From Coniochaeta sp. PMI_546 (lineage: Eukaryota > Ascomycota > Sordariomycetes > Coniochaetales > Coniochaetaceae), in the NCBI GenBank assembly GCA_021432605.1, contig MU271144.1:2848606-2912605 (forward strand): a DNA stretch of 64,000 nucleotides, read 5' to 3'. Both the position numbers and the translations under genes were made by a program. Position 1 is the first letter of the stretch, and each line of letters begins with the position of its first letter. The notes beneath the pieces were generated by a model. It worked only from the letters and a program-made list of their open reading frames with translations. It was not told the DNA's origin and ran no database searches. Shown in pieces: positions 1-12,019 of this stretch.

Positions 1-90
1 AGCAAGATGAGCTACTACCTCAACGAGGCGGCCAGCGACATGCGCGATCTGCTGACGCCTACCCTCGAGGCGCCCAAGGCCAAGCTCTAA
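1..90 (+). CDS. C-terminal 30 codons of an unidentified protein (partial)
   Basis: Frame 1 is open from the first base and stops at TAA (88-90). The visible peptide begins SKMSYYLNEAASDMRDLL and ends EAPKAKL, with GC-rich third positions like the other genes here. The gene starts outside the window, and 29 residues are too few to assign a family. Its 3' end faces the 3' end of the SRV2/CAP gene, 467 bp away, so the two are convergent. This could also be the last exon of a spliced gene. Confidence 0.55.
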   Translation, partial: SKMSYYLNEAASDMRDLLTPTLEAPKAKL

Positions 91-557
91 GTTCTGAAGG
101 AGGTGGGAAAGGGAGAAGTATGCGCAGATTAGAAAGAGTGATAGACCTGGGAGAGCGGGGTGACGGAGCTTGACCGGGGGAGAGTTGGCTGAGCGAAGGG
201 CCTGGGTTTTCCTTGTATCACCATTTTACCATACCTAGATGTCGTTCAGGCGCGGTTGTTTTTGTTTTGTTTTATTTTGGGCATCATCTCACACAACTTG
301 TAAATATGTGAGAGGGCATGTCTTGCCTTGCTAGCGAAGATGCCTTCAAAAGAAAAAGTCACAAAAGCTTGCATGTGGATCTAAAACAAATAGCTGGCTA
401 AGGTAACTTTCTCCTACATAAACTGGCCACTCCTGCTTCTATAAGTTGCTTCAGCTACTTCCAATGAACTCTTACCCCCCTATTCCTACATACACTATAA
501 AAACCAAAGACCAGAAATCTGTTTATCCCCGCGAGATATGTCTCTTTTCAGCCTCAC
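91..557. other. Intergenic, convergent 3' regions
   Basis: Between two convergent stop codons. It is T-rich around 240-280 and A-rich around 345-370, as expected of untranslated 3' ends. No ORF or repeat of note was seen. Confidence 0.6.
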
Positions 558-2491
558 CTAACCGGCATGCGAGACAATCTCATTGACCACATCGCCCTTC
601 TCCTCGTCGTAGTAGGAGCAGATCTGGGCGGGCAGCGGGAGCTCCTTGTAGTCGTCGTCCGGGCCGGAGATGACGTTGAGGTTGATGCCGGCGCTCTTGC
701 TGCTGAAGATGCGGGTCGCGGCGCTCTCCTTGCTGAAGTAGACCTGGGCGCCGTCGACCTGGTCCATGAGCACGGTCGGGATGGAGCCCAGGACCTGCAG
801 GGCGAAGTTCTGGGACTTGACCACGTCGACCGAGGAGACGAGGCTGTCGAGCACCAGGCTCAGGCGGTTGGTGTTCTCGATGGTCACGGCGTTGGCCTTG
901 CCCTTGATTATGATGGTGGTGTTGCTGCATTTGCTGATGAGGATGGAGTGGTTGATCGAGGCCTCGATTTCGATCGGTTGGGGCTCTTTTTCAAAGTTTT
1001 CCTGTGAGAGGCAGATGTTAGCAGCATTGACTTTAGGGGGGGCAGGAACAGAGGGAAAGGTTCACATACGATCGTCCATTTGTTGCCATCAAGCTCCTTC
1101 TTTGGCGGCTTCTTAACCCGCATGCTCTCGGGCTTGGGCTTCTTGCCCGGCGCCGGGCTCTTACCCCTGACTGGGCTCTCGCCGTCGGGCACCGTGGAGC
1201 CGGCTCGTAGCGAGGGGTTCTTGTGTGTCATCTCGGACTTGTCGACCTTGCGGAGGCCCTTGGTGACGGATTCGCCCTTGTTGAGTTCCGAGAAGACGGC
1301 GCCGAGGCCGCCTGCTGCTGGGGCCTCGGGCGCGGCGGCTTGCTCTTTGATCTTGAGGACTGGTGGAGGGCCGGGTGGTGGAGGTGGAGGGGGGGCTCCT
1401 GCTCCCGATGGTGGTGGAGGGGCGGGGCTTGAGGAGGAGGCCGAGCCGGAGTCGAGGCTCTTGATGACCTCCTTCACTGGTTGGCCTTTGGGGTTCCAGG
1501 GGATACCGTTGGGGAAGTACTCCTTGACGTACTGGGCTAGGTCGCGGAAGACTTGGTAAAGAGCTTGTACCCATTCAACTTGCTTAGGGTCTCTACAAGT
1601 TGTGTGTTAGCGTTCGAGTCCCCTTGTAATGTTTGTGGTTGACTGACTTGTCCTTATACTCCTTGAGCACTCTGTTCCCGAAGAACTGAACGGATCCCAA
1701 TGACTCCTCAACATGCTTGTACGGTCTGTTGTCCACGGTAACCCACGCGAGCACCATGATGCCGTCGGACACAGCGCTCAACTGGCTAAAGACAGGGCTG
1801 CCGCGGTTGGCATCCTTGATCTCGTTCACGGCAATGAGGCACTCGTTGATGGGCTTGAGCAGGTCTTGGTATACGGCCATTTCGGATCCGGTGAAGTCGG
1901 GCTTCTTCGCTTTGGTGGTGATGAGCAGGAACCTGCGCTGTTGTTGGAAGCCCTCGACGACTTTGGCGGCCTGCTCGGCTATCAATCCGCCGAGGTTCTT
2001 GCTAAGGGTCGCGAACTTGCCAATGGAGGTCTTGATGAAGGCATCGAACTCCTCGATCGACTCAGGCAAAGGCTCCTCAGGCGCCTTGGGGGGCGCCGGC
2101 GGTGCAGGCGGTGCAGGGGTAGGAGCGGGTGTCGGGGGAGCTCGTGTTTGGGCAGATGAAGTGGCGGTAGAGATGCCGGATTGTGGTGAGGCGAGCGTCT
2201 GTTGGAGAGCCGGGACCGCTTGCGGGATCTCGAAGCTAGAGGATGCCATGTCTTCGAGACGGGACGTCGCGGCCTCGAGCCTGAGGGTTGAGTTAGCGCT
2301 CGGCTCTGCAGATATACAGTCAAGAGGCAGCCAATTGTGTTCTTCTGGGCTCTGTATCAGGCCACTCGCAGCTGTGTAGAGTCTCTCGCGTAGTCTTTGG
2401 CCCAGGGCGGATGGTGAAGGCATCCCGGTCTGTGAAGAGGTACGTACCGCTTGATGAGTGTCGTCAGCGAATACATGTTGTTGGTCGCCAT
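558..2491 (-). CDS. SRV2: Adenylyl cyclase-associated protein (CAP/Srv2)
   Basis: Four exons: 2491-2448, 2280-1648, 1592-1070 and 1001-558, giving 547 aa. CAP proteins recycle actin by binding actin monomers and cofilin-actin, and in fungi also bind adenylyl cyclase. Seen here: an N-terminal RLEAATSRLEDMA helix (residues about 15-27, the cyclase-binding motif); a helical CAP N-terminal domain to about residue 225; a polyproline stretch (about 285-300); a WH2-like motif with KVDKSEMTHKNPSLR (about 335-350); and a C-terminal CARP beta-domain from ENFEKE (about 400) to the end. Start ATG 2491 gives MATNNMYSLTTLIKR, the usual CAP amino end; a short first exon is normal for fungal CAPs. Splice phases agree at all three junctions. 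The 167-bp first intron contains stops, so the longer open frame upstream of 2280 is not the true start. Confidence 0.95.
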
Positions 2492-3423
2492 CTCGGGCAG
2501 GCGCGTATAAGGCAGAAGACTGTGTCGCAACTTCCCAAGACTGATTCAAGAGATGTGATGTTGGCCAGTATAAGGAAGGTGCGAGGGCGCAAGATGAGGA
2601 AGGAGTCGAGTTAGGAGCTGTTGACGGAGCTCGGTTGAAGCTCGGGCCAGCCACGAGAGATCCCTGGGGTCTTTAGGTAGTACACCCAGTAGGTACCCGT
2701 GTGCCCTGTAAAAGAACGAAACAACGAGACAACTTCTTGACGACGGGAGACCTTGCTCCAATGGTAAAATGGTGGTTGATATCACAGGATCTGGATAGCA
2801 ATTATTTGTACCTCAGCAGAAACAGGCAGCATCAAAAAGAGAACAAGAGTTGTCGTGGACACAAAGTGACAGCCAGGACGATCATTCAGACCCCTGTTTC
2901 CTCTACACGTGTAGATTTACCCCTGTTACCTAATCGTAGCGGAAGTTATCCCTAACCAGAAGCTTCATCCACTTATTCGATGCATCCAAAGACTCTGGGC
3001 TATCCTGCGTTGCTCTCACCTACGGATTTCCAGTCCAAGTGTATTTGTGATGCTAAAAATGCAGGTGATAGATCTGCGGAAGACCCTTTGGATACATTCG
3101 AGCCTACACAACGCTGAAGAGCGGTCTCGAGGCGCACCAAATGCAGCTTACTCTGGCTCACCTGCATGCAGGGCCTATTCATGCAGGCGGGATGGGCGGT
3201 GGAGGGCATTATGTGATTATTTCTGATTCATGCCCAGCGACGTCGAGGCGAACTCATATATATACCTTCAACATCGGTTTTGAAGCTTCTAACAGCGTGC
3301 TACCGCCACCATTCTTTCTGCGTAGACTTGTGACTTCATTTATGCTCCACATTCGCTGATGGTGAACATCTACACATGGTACAGAGCTATCTCACTCTCT
3401 TTTTCCAGCGGTGAGAGGTCAAG
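2492..3423. other. Divergent intergenic region (SRV2/CAP and the MAK32-like gene)
   Basis: Holds both promoters. Notable is a perfect 14-bp palindrome at 2902-2915 with a CACGTG centre (listed separately). No credible coding sequence was seen. Confidence 0.6.
2902..2915. promoter_or_regulatory. 14-bp perfect palindrome with E-box core
   Basis: TCTACACGTGTAGA reads identically on both strands and centres on CACGTG, the core of bHLH sites (Cbf1/Pho4 class). It lies 411 bp upstream of the SRV2 start and 509 bp upstream of the MAK32-like start. Function is inferred from the motif alone. Confidence 0.4.
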
Positions 3424-4900
3424 ATGCGTTCCGAGGATGTGCATTCTGAGGACGTGAACAAGGCGGTCGAGGATGAAGACCAAGTCATGGATTTTGTAAC
3501 TCTGGGCATGTTCATCATCGGTATGCTGACCTCCTTACACGTTGCCTCCGTTTATCTTTCCGTCTTTTGATAAGTGTCATCAATCCACCGGTGTATCTAC
3601 TTGTCGTCTGATCGGATACTCGCTGCCTTGCTGGTCACTATCGACACCAGTGCCTTTATATAGGCACCAACTCATCACCAGAGCCCCTACCCCTACCCCT
3701 GCCTCTTTCTCGCTCCTCAACTCTCATCACTAACCACCACCAGATGAGATTGAATACCTCCCACCAAAACCGTCCATCAAAGGCATAATAGGTGGAGCCG
3801 GCACATACTCCGCCCTCGGCGCGAGGCTCTTCTCCCCACCACCCATCTTATCCGGCCGGGTAGGCTGGATCGTCGACCAAGGCACCGACTTCCCAGACTC
3901 CATGACCTCCCAGATCAAATCCTGGCAGACCGGCGTCCTCCTCCGTCCCACACCAGACCGCCTCACCACCCGCGGCTGGAACGGGTATACCTCCGCCTCG
4001 GACCCCGACCGCCGCGCCTTCCGCTATCTCACGCCCAAGAAGCGGCTCACCGGCGCGGACCTATCGACCACACCGCTGCTGCACGCCAAGGCCTTCCACA
4101 TCATCTGCAGCCCGAACCGGTGCAGGGACCTAGTCTCCGAGATCCTGGGGCTGAGGAAAGACCAGGCCGCGGAGGGAACCTACGTCCGCCCGCTCTTCGT
4201 GTGGGAGCCGGTGCCCGACCTCTGCACGCCCGACGAGCTGCTGAACTGCACCAACGCCCTGCCGCTCGTGGACGTGTGCAGCCCCAACCACGCCGAACTA
4301 GCCGGGTTCATGGGAGGGGACGGGCTAGACCCAGAAACGGGGGAGATCAGCACCAGGGCCGTGGAGTCGGCCTGCGAGCAGCTGCTGGCCAGCATGCCGC
4401 TGCAGAGCTACACGCTCGTCGTCCGCGCCGGCGAGAAGGGGTGCTACGTCGCCAAGAACGGCGGGCGCAAGCGCCCCCCCAAGACGGCGCGGAAGAAGGC
4501 CAAGAAGAAGGAGTATGTCCGCGGCGGGCTGCGGCCCGACACGGACATGTTTTCGCTCTTTGCGGGGCTCATGCAGGATGAGGAGGGCGTCGTGGCGCGC
4601 GAGGAGATAGAGGTCGATCCTGGCGTCGAGATGTGGGTGCCGCCTTACCACACCGATGCCGAGAAGGTCGTCGATCCTACCGGGGGCGGCAACACGTTTC
4701 TCGGCGGCTTGGCTGTGGCGCTGGCGAGGGGGAAGCCGGTGGAGGAGGCCTGTGCTTGGGCGAGCGTGGCTGCTAGTTTTGCCATTGAGCAGGTTGGCGT
4801 GCCGGAGCTGGGGGTTGACGGGGAGGGGAATGAGACGTGGAACTGTGTGAAGGTTGACGATCGCCTGACGGAGTTTAAGAAGCGGATTGGATTGACTTAG
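3424..4900 (+). CDS. MAK32: PfkB-family carbohydrate kinase-like protein (Mak32-like)
   Basis: Two exons, 3424-3520 and 3744-4900, 417 aa. Start MRSEDVHSEDV is followed by MDFVTLGMFIIDEIEYLPP, and splicing joins G|AT to restore this core strand. The ribokinase fold is recognisable: a glycine signature GGAGTYSALGARL (about residues 49-61) and a C-terminal PfkB signature DPTGGGNTFLGG (about 343-354). In active sugar and nucleoside kinases the last signature reads GAGD and the Asp is the catalytic base; here that position is Asn349. In yeast, Mak32 is a host factor needed to maintain killer dsRNA; its biochemical role is not settled. A Lys/Arg-rich loop (RKRPPKTARKKAKKKE, about 197-212) is inserted before the signature. 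Family assignment is firm, orthology to Mak32 likely, catalytic activity doubtful. Confidence 0.85.
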
Positions 4901-5446
4901 AAAGTGTGGCTTTGGGTTTTTCTGGCAAGGTAATGGGTAGGAAGGTATAGAGTCCGGCGTTGACATCGTCTCATCTCATGGTTCAAACTGGTTACGGAGT
5001 TGGGCAATAGACTGGTACGCTCGTCAGCGATCAACATCGATAATAGACATCAAGTCTACAGGTACTCTTTTAAAATCATCACATATCCCAGTACAATACA
5101 CCCTAATTACACGTCCAAATTTTCAGACAACCAGGCGACTAGACGACTAGACGATCAGACGACTCGACAACCAGGGGACCAGACGACCACACCAGCATAG
5201 ATAGACATCTCTACTCATTAAGCTACCTGATCCAGCCCATGTCTCCTATCATATACCACTCCCTAGCTCATCACACATAAACAAGAGGATCTAAGTAAAA
5301 CACCCCAACGCCATCTCTCTACAAGACCAAAGCAGTAACCAGCCGAACATCAAATCTTGAACACAAGCTCTCCTTCGGTATACCTATGTTCCCAAGTCAG
5401 CATCACCATCATCAAATCCACCAAGGGGCACGGTGTTTCTCAAAAC
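4901..5446. other. Convergent intergenic region with a degenerate minisatellite
   Basis: Lies between the stops of the MAK32-like gene and MCM3. Positions about 5129-5192 hold an imperfect tandem array of units like GACGACTA/GACGATCA/GACGACTC (8-11 bp). Nothing else was seen. Confidence 0.6.
5129..5192. repeat. Short degenerate minisatellite, GACGACTA-like units
   Basis: By eye, the run contains CGACTAGACGACTAGACGAT and then CAGACGACTCGACAACCAGG, followed by a further CCAGACGACC unit. Units vary between 8 and 11 bp, so it is an old or slipped array. Confidence 0.6.
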
Positions 5447-8229
<2,783 letters not shown>

Positions 8230-8420
8230 AATGTTGTTTTTTACTCGAGACGGGCGTACTGTGTGGACAATCGACGCCGGGAAGGGGATTGGGATCTGAT
8301 TGTGAGGTATGGCAGAGGGCAGCGGGGTTGAAGTTGTAGAATGTAGACACAGACAGAGACATCTAGTCTAGAGTAGACAGGGAAGAGTGGACAGGGAGGG
8401 GAGTCTGGAAAATGAGAAAG

Positions 8421-8473
8421 ACGCGTCGCGCGTGAAAGTGAAAGCGCGTAAAGTGGTTTCGCGTTTGGCCAAT
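8421..8473. promoter_or_regulatory. MCB/E2F-like cell-cycle element cluster plus CCAAT box
   Basis: ACGCGT (MCB, MBF site) is at 8421-8426, followed by CGCGCG at 8427-8432 and GCGCG near 8444-8448. TTTCGCG (complement CGCGAAA, the SCB/E2F-like core) is at 8457-8463, and CCAAT at 8469-8473. The cluster lies 192-244 bp upstream of the MCM3 ATG. MBF drives G1/S transcription of MCM and other replication genes in yeasts; that it does so here is inference. Confidence 0.7.
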
Positions 8474-8700
8474 CAGATGCGGGATCTCCGAGAATGGCAA
8501 CAGGGGTCTTGATGGGTCTTCTCAACCCCAACCCTGACCTCATGGACCTTGAACAACCCTCCTTGATCGCCTCACTCCCTAGATTTGCCTCGGAAACACA
8601 TGGGTTGACTTTGAGTAAGCTCTGTTGATTTAGAGTAAGGTAGTATGGACATTCAACGTCAAGACATTGAAAATATTCGCAGCAACCGGTCTTGAACACT

Positions 8701-8926
8701 AACATACTAATATAATGTCACAGATGGACAGTACGGCCAGTTGAACTACACACTCATCTTAACCCGTTCACGAATGTCGTTATACTAGAATGGTGTGCAT
8801 AACACCTTGTCTAGAATAGTAACATACCAACATCATGTCACCGAAGAAGAGTACTGCCAGTTGAACTTCACGCTCATCTCAACCCGTTCATGAATGTCGT
8901 TATACTAAGAATGGTGTGCATAACAG
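8701..8926. repeat. Two-copy direct tandem repeat, period about 120 bp
   Basis: Copy 1 is about 8701-8805 and copy 2 about 8821-8926. Both contain a block reading CCAGTTGAACT and another reading GAATGTCGTTATACTA. By eye there are about 12 mismatches and one single-base gap over 105 aligned bases. The copies are separated by about 15 bp of unrelated sequence. No ORF is shared, so it is a noncoding duplication. Confidence 0.85.
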
Positions 8927-9157
8927 CATCATTTCACGTCCCTGTATTACTAATTACACCAACGATTATAGACTTAGTAAAAAAGAGCATCGAACCAAAC
9001 ATCTCTCCCATAAGCCAGTCCATCCATCCAGAGCAGAAGGCCTTCTCTTTTCTGACTAGTATCAGAGCCCTCCCTCATAACAAAAAACTCCGGGTATCAT
9101 TTCCGTTTTTTTTTTCTTCAAAGGATGCCAAGATCGTCCCCATTCAAAAAACACCCT

Positions 9158-12019
9158 CTAGTACTCGATCTTCTCCTCCCAGACGGGAGGACGAGTGTTC
9201 TCCCGGTCCCAGACCAGCTTGCCCTTCTCGTTCAGCTCGCAGCCCTCGTCGGTGATGGGGATGACCTTGCTGGTGTGCGCGACCTCCTGCTTCGAGATGC
9301 CGGCCGGGTCGCTCGGGATCCAGAGTAAGGGCGCGGCGGAGGTGACGGTGGGCGGGTAGTAGGCGTTGTGCGACGCCTCGTCCGAGTAGAGGTTGTTGTA
9401 GTCCAGGACCCCCTGGGGCACGAGGGCGCGCAGGGCCAGGTAGTCCGAGTACAGCCACGGCTTGAGGAACTTCACGATGAAGTTGGGCTTCTTGCCGCTG
9501 GGGGTGTGCATCGTCTGGGCCTCGCGGACATCCTTTGCGGTCGAGTCGGCCGACGGGAGGTGCGAAATGCCGTGGCCGTTGTTGGCGCCGTTGCTGCCGT
9601 TGTGGGCCGGCTGGCCGTGGTCGACGCCGCCGGCGGCCTCGGTGTCGAGGCGCCGGGACTCTTCCTCGGCGAGGAGAGACTGGGGCAGGTTGTAGAGGAG
9701 CGGGTTGAGGGCACTGTTGAGGCTGATATGGAAGAGGACCGTGAAGACTAAGAAGATGACCATCAAGACTATGGGCCCGACGGCGACGGAGACGCCGAAG
9801 AGGCCGATCATGCAGATCTCGGCTAGGTAGATGCCGGTGAAGAGCTGCTTCATGGCTCGGGGGTAGATGAGGCCGCGGGTGTCGATCTGCGTGTCGGTGA
9901 CGAAGAGGACGTTGTAGCGCCAGGCCAAATAGAAGAGGCCCATGGCCACGCTGGCCCAGCCGAGCATCAGAGGTGCGATACACGAATATGTGATAGCTAT
10001 GAAATGATTAATCATTGCTCTTTCTTCGATTTTCAGCACCGTTGAAACTTACCAATGACAGTGATGTTGGCGTAGACAGGCATGGTACTGCCCCACGAGA
10101 TGGCGCTGAGCTTGGCCCATTTGTTGTACATGGCCCGGGGTGTGCCAGCAAGGTACTTGTACATGAGGTTGAAAATCACGAATCCGACCACCTGAGACAA
10201 CACGCCCGCGGCTATGGTAAGGCCCTGGACGATGAAGTACGAGATGTAGAAGTTGGACGACTTGGGGAGATTCTCGGCCAGCAGGCTCGTGACGCTGCCC
10301 GGGTTGTCGGCGATCTGCTTGGCGACGGCGGACGCAGACGAGGTCAAGGTGGTGATCAGGAAGACCTGGATAACCTGGAAACAGAAGTAGGCGTTCTGAG
10401 TGAAGAGTTCGACGCGGGAGTCCGAGGGCTCGCCAGCCAGCTTGGCGCAGAGTCGCATGATTATAGGCACCAACGACATCAGAATCGCCAGGGCAACTGC
10501 GGGCAACAGGCCTGTGATGACGCCCATGATAACCGAAGGAACCTTGTCGAGCCACGTCAAGAACGAGATGGTCTTGAGGTTGTTGACATTGCTGATCACA
10601 CCGACGACAGCCACCGGGATCGCCCAGAATATTATCAGAGCGGCGATGAAGGCCAGCACGGCGTAGCGACGGATGAGCCTCTGCCACCAGGGGATGGCCA
10701 ACGATTTCCAGATGACCTCGCCCGGGCGGATACCAAGGTACTTGGGAGACATGTGCAGACCCGCGTGATGAGCGAGGACCTGAGCGGCACATTCGGCCTC
10801 GGCCTGGGTGCGGAACTCGATGAAGACGCCGGGGATTTTCTTGTAGTTACCGGCGCGGAACGCGGCCTGTTCGGCCTGGACATCCGGAATGAGTCGCTCA
10901 AGCTCGGAGCGGCACCAGTTGATCGTGTCGACCTTGCGGCCAACGAGTCCGAGGAAGCCAAGGCGGTGGTGAGGGCGTTTCTTGGGCGTCAACCACCGAG
11001 CTGCGAGGCTGCCAGATTCGGCGTCGAGAGGAATCTCGGCACCCGCATCCGCCGATCCCTGCTTCTTGATGTGGTTCTGGCGCTCCTTGTTGGCGGCCTT
11101 GATCAGCTTGACCTCTGCCTTCTCTAGGCGGAAAGCGACCTTGTCGCGCTCCTTGATGAGGTCGTCCAGCTTTGTCGTGTCGCCCGAGATCCAGATGTTC
11201 CTGACCGTGTCGCCGAAGACCTTGCGGAGCTTGGCCTCGTCAAGGTAAGGGGTCGGCACAGACGTGAAGAGGACAGTCCGAGAGGAGATGCGGTTTGCAT
11301 ACAGCGGGCTGAGGAGGAAGGCTTGGCGAAGGTTGATGTAGTAGATGCACTCGCGCATGATCAGGTACATGAGAAACCCGAAATAGAGCCAGCCGACGAA
11401 GACGTGGGCGTAGTAGCGGCTCTTCTGCGTCTGCTGGTCGATATTGCTATAAGCCAGGATGTCGAGCTGTGCCTGGCCACCCCCACCGGTGGCGTTAACA
11501 GGGAACAGGATGGGCCAGGTGATGCAGCAGCCGGTGAAGCAGATAACCAGGGCCATCTTCAGGAAGCGGAGGTAGAGGTATGAATCGAGGGACTGGTGCT
11601 GCAGAGCGTAGACGTCGGGGATCTTCCAGAAGCTGCCGAACCAGTTGAACGTGCCACTGGGTAAGGCAGGCGTGCGTTGGCTGGAGGCATGATTAGCTAC
11701 CACTGCCTCGAAGCTGTCATAATGTCAGGGGACTATCTATTTTACCTGTCGCGCAAGTTACCCAGGTAAGTCCTAGGAGCATAGAAGCGTCTCTGGCTCC
11801 TCCGTAGGATGAGGAAGATGATGATATAGATGCCGGACACCACCAAAACAGGAACGAGGGTAGACACCATGCCTGATATCACAGAAGCGAGTCAGCATCC
11901 TTCCAGAGCTTGAGTTGCGCCAGTAATCACGAGATGCTGCTTCCTAACTCACCACTCAGCGAGACCGGTTTGTTGTCTTCACCACTGCGGGCGCCGCCCG
12001 AGTTATTGGCGTCAGCCAT
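9158..12019 (-). CDS. CSC1/OSCA-type (DUF221) mechanosensitive channel-like membrane protein
   Basis: Four exons: 12019-11953, 11872-11746, 11680-10053 and 9996-9158, 886 aa. The family (Csc1/Rsn1/Phm7 in yeast, OSCA in plants, TMEM63 in animals) comprises stress- or tension-gated cation channels. Visible: an outward-facing amino end followed by TM1 (VPVLVVSGIYIIIFLILRR); the usual YLGNLRD...QRTPALPSG...NW junction; two more N-terminal TM segments; a cytosolic RRM-like domain with TVLFTSVP and VFIEFRTQAEAE; then a large block of about seven TM helices (RSN1_7TM), starting near PWWQRLIRR. The hydrophilic C-tail, after LLYNLPQSL, is charged and ends WEEKIEY. The intron between exons 2 and 3 was placed at 11745-11681 because it has a CTAAT branch site and restores the conserved motif; a 32-bp alternative acceptor was rejected. 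Which paralogue it is cannot be said. Confidence 0.92.

Larger units (their letters stand above)
8230..9157. other. MCM3 promoter and 3' flank of the CSC1-like gene
   Basis: Contains the MCM3 regulatory cluster (8421-8473), a tandem duplication (8701-8926) and, nearer 9157, the presumed 3' untranslated region of the CSC1-like gene with a T-run at 9106-9116. No coding sequence is supported. Confidence 0.6.

Noticed and set aside
11714-11745. A 32-bp intron in the CSC1-like gene ending at GACAG
   Set aside because: Shorter than any other intron here. The 65-bp alternative ending CTCCAG has a branch site and restores the conserved QRTPALPSG motif.
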